The position numbers and the translations under genes are program-made. Of a stretch of DNA of 38,702 nt, positions 1 to 8,583 are shown piece by piece. Origin of the DNA: Deltaproteobacteria bacterium (GTDB lineage: Bacteria; UBA10199; JADGCS01); assembly GCA_015228875.1 (NCBI GenBank), contig JADGCS010000035.1, positions 1 through 38,702 of the forward strand. The letters are read 5' to 3'. Each line of letters opens with the position of its first letter. The stretch's first letter is position 1. A model generated the notes under the pieces. It worked only from the letters and a program-made list of their open reading frames with translations. It did no database searches and was not told the origin of the DNA.

Positions 1-89
1 GTGGTTTGAAGCCTCCTCCTGCAAGACGGCTTCGAGGGGCCAAACCCTCATCTCTTGTGTAGTTACACACAAATTTGAATTACATTATT

Positions 90-2678
90 ATGGTTTCATG
101 CAATCCTCCTTTGTGCTCGTGGCGCACTGTCATCGTCGTACCAAGCATTGCCATCAAAGAAGGCGTTGTCAGCAGTATTCGCATCACCAAGGACCACTTT
201 GCTACGTTATACGAAAACACTGTCTTTGATTCCTGCGTTTACAGTTCAAAAGAAAAAAACCAACTGCGCAACTTTGCTGTTTCTCCCACGGTGCAAATTT
301 TGATTATCAATATTGATGCCTTTAGAAAACTTTTAAAAGAAGACAAAACCAACGAAAAAACATCCAATGTCATCCACCGCGAGGCCGAAAACGGCATCCG
401 CCCCATCGATTACATTCAAAACTGCCACCCGATTGTTATCATTGATGAGCCACAGAGTGTTGACAACACCGACAAGGCCAAAGAGGCCCTCGAAACACTC
501 AACCCCCTTTGCACGCTCCGCTACTCGGCCACGCACCGCAATCCATACAATCTCCTGTATCGCCTTGATCCAATTCGTGCCTACGAAATGCGACTAGTCA
601 AACAAATTGAAGTCTCCTCTGTCGTGAGCGACGGTCATTTTAACACGCCGTTTTTGCGACTGATCAGTGTGGATAACACCAAAGGTCTCAAGGCCAAGAT
701 CACACTCCATGTCGATGGCAAAACCGGTCCCAAAACAAAAACCGTTGCTGTAAAACCGGATGATGATCTTTACATTAAGTCGGACGAGCGCGAACAGTAC
801 CGGCATAATTTTATAGTAAATGAAATATCAGCCGAGCCTGGCAACGAATATGTAAAATTCAATGGCGGATTAAGCATCAAATTAGGCCAGACCTTGGGGG
901 ATCTTTCTGACGACGTCATGAAGTATCAAATCCGTAAAACCATTGAGGAGCATCTCGACAAAGAAATCAAGATGCGTCCGCACGGCATCAAGGTCTTAAG
1001 TCTGTTTTTTATCGATCGCGTGGCAAATTACCGTCATTACGATGATGCCGGTCAGCCCGCGCCAGGTAAGTTTGCTGTTTGGTTTACAGAAATTTTAAAC
1101 GAGTTTCTCAAACTATCAAAATACAAAGACCTCTACAAAGACCCAATAGAAAAACTCCATGATGGCTACTTTGCGCAGGACAAAAAGCACGTTCTTAAAG
1201 ATACTGGCGGTGACTCACAGGCCGACGAAGAAGTTTACGACAAGATCATGCGTAACAAAGAGCAACTCTTGTCAATGGACGAACCCCTGCGGTTTATCTT
1301 TAGCCATTCGGCCCTGCGCGAGGGTTGGGACAATCCCAATGTGTTTCAAATTTGTACGTTGAATGAGACCAACTCCGAAATCAAAAAACGGCAGGAGATC
1401 GGCCGCGGATTGAGATTACCCCTTAACCAAAACGGCGACCGTGTTTTTGACGACCGCATCAATCGCCTGACGGTCATCGCCAACGAGAGTTACGAGGATT
1501 TTGCCAAAAAATTGCAATCCGAACTAGAGGACGACTTTGGTTATCTTTTTGGTCGCGTGAGTGTTGAATCGTTCAGACGTATTGTTTTGGCACGAGGTGA
1601 CGTTGAAGAAGAACTAAGCGCCCAGCAATCGGCAGAACTCTGGCAAGCACTCAAAGAGCAAGGCATGATTGATGGTGATGGTCGTATCCAGGCCAAGTTT
1701 GACCCCACAGAAAAAAACTTTGATCTGCAGATGCCGCAAGGATTGGAATCTGTCAAAAATGAGGTCATTGATTGTCTGGAACGAATGCGGCTTAAAGGTT
1801 ACGTTGTAGATAAGTCAAAAAAGAGGACGTTAAAGCTCAACAAACAAATTTATATCGACGACGACTTTAGAATCCTTTGGGAAAAGATCAAACACAAGAC
1901 CACTTATTCTGTAGTGTATGACACTGGCGACCTGGTGCAGGCGGCCGTGCGAGCCATTAAGGCCATGCCGCGGGTTGCACAGCCAAAGCTATCCTGGGTT
2001 CAGGCAGAAATTTTGATGGATGAAAGCATTGGTGTGAGTACAAAAGAACGTCGTGCGGCCACAGAACATGTGGAATATTCTGTCCCTTTGCCGGATTTAT
2101 TAGCCTATTTGCAAAAGGCAACAGAACTCACCCGTGCCACGTTGGTTAAAATTCTACAGGAATCTGGCCGACTCGCGGAGTTCCCTGTCAACCCTCAAAA
2201 ATTCATGACTCAAGTGGCTGATTGTCTCAACAAGGCACTGCACAGCCTTATCATTGATGGCATTAAATATGAAAAGATTGCCGGGCAGGAATGGGAAATG
2301 CAACTTTTGGAAAACGAAGAATCGCGAGAATTTTTTGATAGTGTGATCACGGTCAAAAAATCGCTTTTTTCTGAAGTGATTTATGAATCCGAGGTAGAGC
2401 GACGTTTTGCCCAGGAATTAGACGAGCGCAAAGACATCAAATTTTTCTTTAAACTCCCACGATGGTTTCAGGTGACAACGCCAGTTGGCGAATACAATCC
2501 TGACTGGGCCATTGTAAAAGAAAATGGCGGCAAAGTTTATCTGGTGCGTGAGACCAAGTCGACTCGTGACTTTGAAAAACTTCGTAATTCAGAGGCGCAA
2601 AAGGTTCGGTGTGGCAGACGACATTTTGAGGCACTGGGGACGGGGTTTGAGGTAGTAACAAAAGCGGCGGAGGTGTGA
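90..2678 (+). CDS. Type III restriction enzyme Res subunit, N-terminally truncated
   Basis: This is the helicase-nuclease (Res) subunit of a type III restriction system, which would translocate on and cleave DNA together with a Mod methyltransferase. The sequence shows the helicase strand RTVIVVPSIAIKEG near the N-terminus, a DEPQ Walker B box near residue 120, motif III YSATHR, motif VI EIGRGLRLP near residue 436, and a C-terminal PD-(D/E)XK nuclease signature (YNPDWAIV followed by YLVRETK, about residues 800-822). Family members are usually near 1,000 residues and begin with a Walker A segment about 100 residues before VIVVPS. Here that segment is absent and only about 10 unrelated residues precede the homology. 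The ATG at 90 has no clear ribosome site, and a TTG at 75 is the other option. No Mod gene is present. The rest of the frame is intact, so the loss looks recent. It is probably inactive. Confidence 0.85.
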   Translation: MVSCNPPLCSWRTVIVVPSIAIKEGVVSSIRITKDHFATLYENTVFDSCVYSSKEKNQLRNFAVSPTVQILIINIDAFRKLLKEDKTNEKTSNVIHREAENGIRPIDYIQNCHPIVIIDEPQSVDNTDKAKEALETLNPLCTLRYSATHRNPYNLLYRLDPIRAYEMRLVKQIEVSSVVSDGHFNTPFLRLISVDNTKGLKAKITLHVDGKTGPKTKTVAVKPDDDLYIKSDEREQYRHNFIVNEISAEPGNEYVKFNGGLSIKLGQTLGDLSDDVMKYQIRKTIEEHLDKEIKMRPHGIKVLSLFFIDRVANYRHYDDAGQPAPGKFAVWFTEILNEFLKLSKYKDLYKDPIEKLHDGYFAQDKKHVLKDTGGDSQADEEVYDKIMRNKEQLLSMDEPLRFIFSHSALREGWDNPNVFQICTLNETNSEIKKRQEIGRGLRLPLNQNGDRVFDDRINRLTVIANESYEDFAKKLQSELEDDFGYLFGRVSVESFRRIVLARGDVEEELSAQQSAELWQALKEQGMIDGDGRIQAKFDPTEKNFDLQMPQGLESVKNEVIDCLERMRLKGYVVDKSKKRTLKLNKQIYIDDDFRILWEKIKHKTTYSVVYDTGDLVQAAVRAIKAMPRVAQPKLSWVQAEILMDESIGVSTKERRAATEHVEYSVPLPDLLAYLQKATELTRATLVKILQESGRLAEFPVNPQKFMTQVADCLNKALHSLIIDGIKYEKIAGQEWEMQLLENEESREFFDSVITVKKSLFSEVIYESEVERRFAQELDERKDIKFFFKLPRWFQVTTPVGEYNPDWAIVKENGGKVYLVRETKSTRDFEKLRNSEAQKVRCGRRHFEALGTGFEVVTKAAEV

Positions 2679-2749
2679 GCAATAGCAGTAGATTTAGAAA
2701 CGCTGGATTGACAATATCATAATGAAAATACAAAGAAACGGAGCTGTGT

Positions 2750-3253
2750 GTGAATCAAACACAAAATATAACTGATGACCTAGAGGTAATAGAAGAAAAA
2801 GAAGAAAACGAAGCCAAATTAACTTACGATATTGCTGCCTACCCATCAGATTTAACGTTGAGTGTTGTTAAGGAAATGTGGGATAACGGGGACTTCGTTA
2901 TTCCTGATTTTCAGAGAAACTACGTTTGGAGTATAAAGCAGGCAGCCCTACTTATTGAATCGTTCATGCTCGGGAATGGGTGGCCATCATGACGGGAATA
3001 CACAGCTACAAGTATTTATCATATTTTTGAAAGACTAAATACGGGTGGAACACCTCTTAAACCACAAGAAATACGTAACTGTGTTTTTCGAGGTGAGCTG
3101 GTTAATATTTTGAGAGAGCTTAACCGAGACAAAAGTTGGAGAAAAATAATAGGAAAAAAAATACTTGATAGGCACCAGAAAGACGTTGAACTTATACTCA
3201 GGGTTTTTGCACTTTGCTATTACTTAAAAGATTATGAAAAACCGCTTAAATGA
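2750..3253 (+). pseudogene. DUF262 (GmrSD-like) protein, broken by internal deletion and in-frame stop
   Basis: DUF262 proteins carry a ParB/Srx-like nuclease or NTPase domain and occur in defence systems such as GmrSD. Translation from the GTG at 2750 (GGAG about 8 bases upstream) gives the typical N-terminal signature VIPDFQRNYVWS and then ALLIESFMLG. A TGA stops it at 2990-2992. The same frame continues past the stop with SIYHIFERLNTGGTPL and PQEIRNCVF, the next conserved DUF262 block, and runs to a TGA at 3251-3253. The stretch that normally joins these blocks, including the DGQQR motif, is missing. I infer a deletion of roughly 80-90 codons at about 2975-3005. The C-terminus is also cut short where the HEPN fragment begins. 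The composition is AT-rich compared with neighbouring genes, which suits acquired DNA. It is not functional as written. Confidence 0.85.
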
Positions 3254-3683
3254 TGCTTTTATTGTGTCTAGGTACACAGGATTTTTAACTATCAGTGCTG
3301 TTACAGTTTTTGAGTTGGCGCTGAAAACTATATTTTGTGATTTTGCCACAAGAAAAAACAAGGTATTGGGGACATTTTGCGAAAAATATTTTGAGAAAAT
3401 TAACGGAAAAATCAAATTCAAAGATATCAAAGAAAATTATTTGCCTAAATTTGGCTCAAAGTACACAAAGCGATTTGCCTCAAAAATAGATAAAATCGAG
3501 CTGTTTGAGCTAAAGAAAAATGGAATTAGTGTTAAAGCTTCATATGGTAACATTGTAACCTGGCGTCATAATTTTGCGCACCAGGGAATTTTGCCTGACA
3601 ATGCAAGCTATTCAGAGGCTAAACGGGGATATGAAAGTGGAAAAATAATTATGGAATGTTTGTCTGAATGTATGCGGCACTAA
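3234..3683 (+). pseudogene. HEPN-domain ribonuclease-like protein, 5'-truncated
   Basis: HEPN proteins are small all-helical RNases common in toxin-antitoxin and abortive-infection systems, and some families are encoded next to DUF262 genes. The 149-residue frame shows the helical core RYTGFLTISAVTVFELALK and, at residues 111-116, RHNFAH. That matches the catalytic R-x4-6-H motif. It looks most like the MAE_28990 or RiboL-PSP HEPN groups, but I cannot decide between them. The apparent ATG at 3234 lies inside the remains of the DUF262 frame, has no ribosome site, and is immediately followed by conserved sequence. I infer that the true N-terminus was lost in the deletion that trimmed the DUF262 C-terminus. 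Whether the product is made or folds is unknown. The catalytic motif is intact. Confidence 0.65.
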
Positions 3684-3851
3684 ATTGGAGGGTAATAGAC
3701 CTTTTAAAATTATTTTGAATATGCGTAGAGTCATTAAATTTTTTTAACAGCAAAAAAAAATGGTTAATATTCTTAGATCTTTTGCTTATGGTCTTGGGTT
3801 TTCTTGCTGATCATATGAAGGATTTTCATTTTGTTGAAAGAATTATTCTGT

Positions 3852-5324
3852 ATGAAAAAAATACTCTTCACATGGATAGGTAAAACCGATCTTGAGGCCG
3901 AGAAACTACAAAACGATGGGCCTGTTTTGGCCGCACTTAAAAAGCTCAAGCCAGATGAGGTAGAGCTTCTCTCCAACTACCCAAGGGATCAAACAAATAA
4001 ATATATAGGGTGGCTTAAAAGAATGACGACGGCCTCTTTACAACTTCACCATGTCAAGCTCTCCTCGCCCACAAATTACGCCGAGATTTATCCTGCGGCA
4101 ACAAGGGTCATCACAAAGGCAAGAGAGCGTACAGGCAACGCACAATTTAAACCATACTATCACTTGAGTCCCGGCACACCCGCCATGGCGGCAACATGGA
4201 TTATTCTCTGCAGTTCATTTTGCAAGGGCGAGCTTATCGAGACATCAACACAAAGGGGTTTTCAGTTTGTAAAACTCCCTTACGAGATCGCCGCAGAGTT
4301 TGTCCCGTTACACGGCACCGGCCCAATACAGGAGGCCCTGCTCCTTGGACTCACAGAGGTCTCGGCGGAATTCGCGGACATCATCCATCGTTCTTACCAA
4401 ATGAGAGAGGTTATCTTTGAAGCCCAGCACCTTGCAGGATACGACGTGCCTGTTTTGATTATGGGGGCCTCGGGCACAGGAAAAGAGTTGTTTGCCACAG
4501 CGATCAGAAATGCCTCGCCACGAAAAGACGGGCCATTTAAAAAAATCAACTGCGGTGCCATCCCCGAAAATCTTTTTGAGTCCGAGTTTTTTGGCTACAA
4601 AAAAGGAGCGTTTACGGGGGCCATTGCCGACAAAAAGGGATTGTTTGAAGAGACCGATGGCGGCACATTGTTTCTCGACGAGATTGGCGAACTGCCTCCT
4701 TTTATGCAGGTGAAATTATTGCGCGCCATTCAGGAAAAAGAGGTGACCCGCATTGGTGCTACAACCCCTCACAAATTTAATGTGAGGATCATCGCCGCGA
4801 CCAACAGGGACTTATTAAGTGAGGTTGCCGACGGGAGATTTAGAGAAGACCTGTTTCACAGGCTGGCCCACGGTATTTTAAAAATACCTGCACTCAAAGA
4901 CAGGACCGGAGATATTGGCCTGCTGGTTGATCATTTTATTAACAAAGAACGCGAGGCCCTTAACAAGCCCAAGCTTGCAATAAAATCAGAGGCGCGAAAT
5001 ATTCTGATCAATCACCCATGGCCCGGAAACGTGAGGGAGCTCTCCAATACTATTTCAAGGTGTGCCCTCTGGTGCATGACAGACAAGATTACGGCAAAGG
5101 ATGTGGAAAAACAGATTTTACAAATCCCCAAAAAAGACGCCCTATCTTTAGACACCGCTCTCGGTGGGGATTTTAATATTAAGGAGTTTCTGGACAGGAT
5201 TACCAAAAGCTACGTCTCAAGGGCATTAAAGGAATCGGGCTCAAATCAGTCAAAGGCCGCCAAACTCCTTGGCCTTAAAAACTATCAGACCTTTGCCAAC
5301 TGGAAAAATAAATATTTGGGGTAA
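3852..5324 (+). CDS. CARF-like / sigma-54 AAA+ activator with Fis-type HTH
   Basis: This is a predicted sigma-54-dependent transcription activator of 490 residues. Residues 1 to about 165 form a Rossmann-like sensor. It starts KILFTWIGKTD and carries LSPGTPAM at about residues 105-112, which resembles the (S/T)xGTxxM ligand loop of CARF domains that bind cyclic or linear oligonucleotides. A complete AAA+ core follows: Walker A GASGTGKE (205-212), the sigma-54 contact loop GAFTGA (252-257), Walker B TLFLDEIGEL (D276, E277) and an FREDLFHRL arginine-finger region. The C-terminus is a Fis-like helix-turn-helix (NQSKAAKLLGLKNYQTF). RtcR has the same general layout, but the N-terminus differs and no rtcBA genes are nearby. 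I chose the ATG at 3852 because the sensor beta strand starts there; an in-frame TTG at 3831 is the alternative. No convincing -24/-12 promoter was found in the window to name its target. Confidence 0.85.
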   Translation: MKKILFTWIGKTDLEAEKLQNDGPVLAALKKLKPDEVELLSNYPRDQTNKYIGWLKRMTTASLQLHHVKLSSPTNYAEIYPAATRVITKARERTGNAQFKPYYHLSPGTPAMAATWIILCSSFCKGELIETSTQRGFQFVKLPYEIAAEFVPLHGTGPIQEALLLGLTEVSAEFADIIHRSYQMREVIFEAQHLAGYDVPVLIMGASGTGKELFATAIRNASPRKDGPFKKINCGAIPENLFESEFFGYKKGAFTGAIADKKGLFEETDGGTLFLDEIGELPPFMQVKLLRAIQEKEVTRIGATTPHKFNVRIIAATNRDLLSEVADGRFREDLFHRLAHGILKIPALKDRTGDIGLLVDHFINKEREALNKPKLAIKSEARNILINHPWPGNVRELSNTISRCALWCMTDKITAKDVEKQILQIPKKDALSLDTALGGDFNIKEFLDRITKSYVSRALKESGSNQSKAAKLLGLKNYQTFANWKNKYLG

Positions 5325-5448
5325 TAATACCACGAACGAGTTCATCTCCTGGCCCTACCGCATTACAGGGGCGGTTAAAAAATAAAGGCAGGGCAGCGCG
5401 TTTCATTATACGGTTGTCTTTTATCCAAAGAGATGAGAGTTTCGGCGC

Positions 5449-8427
5449 ATGTTTTTAAAACCCCTCGAATATCTCGAGAATCGGGTAGCCCCTCTGGGGA
5501 ATCACTTTCAAAAATATCTGCACACCATCAGGCTCCATAAGGAACCACTGGTTCACGCACTGGACCGATTTGGCAAGCTGATGCAGGTGGATCTTGGCAG
5601 GCACAGCTTTTCCCTCGATGAAGAGATGACCATTATCAAGAGCCTGTCCCCCCACGCCGAGAAGCAGATTCATTTTTTAAGCTGTTACTACGCCTTTCAG
5701 TACCTGCACATGAATTTTCGCAACCTTGATGTCCTCGCCATGGAGCTTGCCTCGGGAGAAACACCGGCAGAGGTTTACTACCGCTTCATGATGAACGTGG
5801 ACCACAACTTCACAGAATTAAACAGACACTATCTTCACAATCTTCTGGACATCCATCTGCCGCGAAAAAAATGGCCGCGTTTTTTTATCTGCTCGCTCGG
5901 CACGACCGTCGATCAGGACGATATCGATCTGGGGATTGTCACGGCCGATGATGCAGACGCGACCGAACTCAATAATGCCTTTAAAAAAATAACGCAGAAC
6001 ATGCTTGTGTACGCCACACCGCTTCACCTGTACCTGTCAGAATCCGTTGGTAAACAGCGTTACACAAAGACTGTCTCTGAGTGCACACAAATCATTGGGG
6101 CCAAGGTTCAGGACATTGTTGTTGTGTCAGAACTTTTGAATGCCAAAATGATTTTTGGCAACGAATCCCTTTTTGGGGAATTTCAAAACAGGGTCGTCGA
6201 AAGGTATTTCTACCAGGCGCATCAAGATAACAGGTATCATGAGTTTTTTTTGCGCGGCATTCTGGGCGAGGCAAGGGCCATGCTGTTAAGCCCGCCACAA
6301 AGCGATGCCGTGTCTCCCAAACACGATGTCTTGCGCATTTTAAAATCTGTCCTGATGGCAAAAAAGACAGCGACTGGCATACACGAAACCAGCGCGTGGG
6401 ATATGATGACAGCCCTCAAAAGCAAAGAGCCGCATCATCATGCAGAGTACACCTATCTTTATAATGCCCTTTCATTTCTTGAAATCTTCAAGTTTCTCTT
6501 GCAAATGTGCGTGATTCAGGAGGACACATTTCGTCTGCTCGATATCGATCATGGACAGCTCGACATCGTGGCTGAAAAGATGGGGTACGAGGCCATCGGC
6601 ACTGTCAGCGCATGGGATCAGGTCATCATCGCCTATTATAATCAGATCAAGGATGTCAGAAAACTTTGTGAGTATCTGCTTAAGGACACCTCAATACACC
6701 TGAGCGATGTCTCGATGATAGTGAAAATTCTCAAGGCACACGAAAGCAGCTCGCCAAAGCAGGCTGTTCATGGTTCGCTGCCAAGGGATATGATGCAGCA
6801 CCTGAATTTTTTTGCGGGGACAAAATACTGGGATGATGTGCTGGGTCTCATGGAGTCCAACGAGGCCCTGCTTGGCGATTTTATCGACGGTTTTGATGTG
6901 CTCGATAAAAAGGAACTGGCAGTTGTCATCAACAACTATGTGCAGTGGACACAGTATGCGCCCTTGACCATCATCAAGCTCATTACCCTTATTGGAAGAA
7001 AACAGATGAACCTTCCCGGAGAGACTGTTTTTAAAGAGATGTGCCGGGTCTTTGTGAAATATGTGCAGACCACACCGGATACAATAGATAGGCTCACCCG
7101 CATATACAGTCTGTATCCAGAGGCCATTCACGAATTTCTGCAGATACTCCCCGAACACAACCTGGAAGTTTTTGAAAAAACACTTGCAGGGGCCACCGTT
7201 CACGAGAAGCTTAGAGAGTATTATCTTCAGTTCAAGGAACTCTGCAGCATTCACAGATGGTCGGGGCAGTACTTTCACCGTTTTTTTCACCGTGTCATCG
7301 CAAATCATCCAGAACATTTAAATTCACTCACACGTCCAACAAAGCTCTCCAGGATTTCCAAGGGGCTTTTGGCCATGGTCGATGTCTGTCCAACCAACGA
7401 AACGAAAAAAAAGATTCTGGGAGATTATTATGACCTTGAGTTTTTAAGGGTGGGTATCGGAACGCTGCACGGCGAGGAACTGCAAACAACAAACCGCGAA
7501 TTTACAGAATTTTGTGACAATTATATCAGAGAACTTTTTCACATCTGTGAAAAGGAGATTGAGGCCCAAAGCGGATCGGAGGTCCCCAGTGCGGACAACT
7601 TTGCCATCCTTGTTGCAGGCGGACATGGTCGCATGGAGGCCTACGATGATGACTACGACCTCATTGCCATTGTCGATGATAACGACCCCGCTGTTTTAAA
7701 GTACACCACACGCATTGTCACGCGCATGAATCGTGAGATCCTTAAGAGGGGCCTGCTCCCCCACTACAGGCTTGCCGAAAAACTTGGCGGGTTTGTCAAT
7801 ACAACAAGGGGTGTCAGTGACTATTTTTTATCGGAGGATGAAGAAGTCTTTATTGACCTTTCACAAATACTCGGGGCAAGGATGATTATTGGCAGTGAAG
7901 AAATGGAATTTGTGGTCCGCAAAGACATACTAGAAAAATATATTTTCAGACAAAAGGCCGCGTACATCCGAAAGATGTGTCAAGAGATCCACAGCCGACA
8001 GCACAGCAAAACAAATGATCCTCGTGAATTCTGCCAGATCAAGGAGACCACGGGCGGGTTAAGGGATATCGAGGCCGTGGCCCTTATTTTAAAGGCCTTT
8101 ACCGGCAGGCACATGATTCTTGCTGATGATTTTTTTACACAGATCAAACAGGACCTGCCGTCATTGTCGTTTGAACTTGATGCGATCACAGAGACAAAAC
8201 ATTTTCTGCGCACGATCAGGGATCTTTACCGGCTGGTGGTTGCGGCAGAAGAAGAAATCTCGCAGGATCATCTGGTGAGGCTGGTCAGTGTCTTTAAAGG
8301 ACATCAGTATAAACAATATAAGGAACTCAAAGACGCAAAGATGATCATGCAAAAAATAAGGGCGACGCTCAAAAAATCCGCTGCGGCCTGTGATGTCGTG
8401 ATGGACTATGTGTTAAAGGCGGTGTGA
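5449..8427 (+). CDS. GlnE/GlnD-like protein with two nucleotidyltransferase cores
   Basis: This 992-residue protein carries two nucleotidyltransferase-like signatures. The first, near residues 148-160, is SLGTTVDQDDIDLGIV. The second, near residues 718-742, is AGGHGRMEAYDDDYDLIAIV and fits the Gly-rich loop and D-x-D metal site of the GlnD/GlnE/DUF294 group. About 120 residues later comes IKETTGGLRDIEAV, matching the KEGxGGIRDIE block of glutamine-synthetase adenylyltransferase and PII uridylyltransferase. The overall length and double-domain plan resemble GlnE. Identity elsewhere is low, and no HD or ACT domain was recognised, so the substrate is unknown. It begins 124 bp after the CARF regulator on the same strand and ends at a hairpin terminator. 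Co-transcription with, or control by, the regulator is possible but not shown. The start ATG is weakly supported by a GAGA-rich stretch upstream. Confidence 0.65.
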   Translation: MFLKPLEYLENRVAPLGNHFQKYLHTIRLHKEPLVHALDRFGKLMQVDLGRHSFSLDEEMTIIKSLSPHAEKQIHFLSCYYAFQYLHMNFRNLDVLAMELASGETPAEVYYRFMMNVDHNFTELNRHYLHNLLDIHLPRKKWPRFFICSLGTTVDQDDIDLGIVTADDADATELNNAFKKITQNMLVYATPLHLYLSESVGKQRYTKTVSECTQIIGAKVQDIVVVSELLNAKMIFGNESLFGEFQNRVVERYFYQAHQDNRYHEFFLRGILGEARAMLLSPPQSDAVSPKHDVLRILKSVLMAKKTATGIHETSAWDMMTALKSKEPHHHAEYTYLYNALSFLEIFKFLLQMCVIQEDTFRLLDIDHGQLDIVAEKMGYEAIGTVSAWDQVIIAYYNQIKDVRKLCEYLLKDTSIHLSDVSMIVKILKAHESSSPKQAVHGSLPRDMMQHLNFFAGTKYWDDVLGLMESNEALLGDFIDGFDVLDKKELAVVINNYVQWTQYAPLTIIKLITLIGRKQMNLPGETVFKEMCRVFVKYVQTTPDTIDRLTRIYSLYPEAIHEFLQILPEHNLEVFEKTLAGATVHEKLREYYLQFKELCSIHRWSGQYFHRFFHRVIANHPEHLNSLTRPTKLSRISKGLLAMVDVCPTNETKKKILGDYYDLEFLRVGIGTLHGEELQTTNREFTEFCDNYIRELFHICEKEIEAQSGSEVPSADNFAILVAGGHGRMEAYDDDYDLIAIVDDNDPAVLKYTTRIVTRMNREILKRGLLPHYRLAEKLGGFVNTTRGVSDYFLSEDEEVFIDLSQILGARMIIGSEEMEFVVRKDILEKYIFRQKAAYIRKMCQEIHSRQHSKTNDPREFCQIKETTGGLRDIEAVALILKAFTGRHMILADDFFTQIKQDLPSLSFELDAITETKHFLRTIRDLYRLVVAAEEEISQDHLVRLVSVFKGHQYKQYKELKDAKMIMQKIRATLKKSAAACDVVMDYVLKAV

Positions 8428-8541
8428 CCTGAAAACGACGGTATAACAAACAAACAAACTGATCGATAATACCCCATACTACCCTATGGTTGCTTATGAT
8501 TTCGTTATTACATTCAATTGTTACAACCATAAGTCATTTCT

Positions 8542-8577
8542 AACTTTTGCCAGGCACTGCTGTTCCTGGCAAAAGTT
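8542..8577. terminator. Hairpin between convergent genes, likely bidirectional terminator
   Basis: A perfect 13-bp inverted repeat (AACTTTTGCCAGG paired with CCTGGCAAAAGTT) has a 10-nt loop. It is extended outwards by GTCATT and ATGAC around small mismatches. It lies just past the end of the + strand nucleotidyltransferase gene and directly against the korB stop. The A/T tracts within each arm would give U-rich transcript on either strand. A role as shared terminator is inferred from position and structure. Confidence 0.7.
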
Positions 8578-8583
8578 GAATGA

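Noticed and set aside
1..74. Possible insertion-sequence end at the left edge (short GAGGG/CCCTC and TGTGTA/TACACA inverted repeats)
   Set aside because: The arms are only 5-6 bp, with no transposase or paired end in the window.
3780..3851. Possible sigma-54 promoter before the CARF regulator
   Set aside because: GG and GC elements occur (3796-3807), but the spacing is wrong for -24/-12.
6691..7317. 208-codon minus-strand frame inside the nucleotidyltransferase gene
   Set aside because: It is antisense to an intact 992-codon gene, with no recognisable domain.
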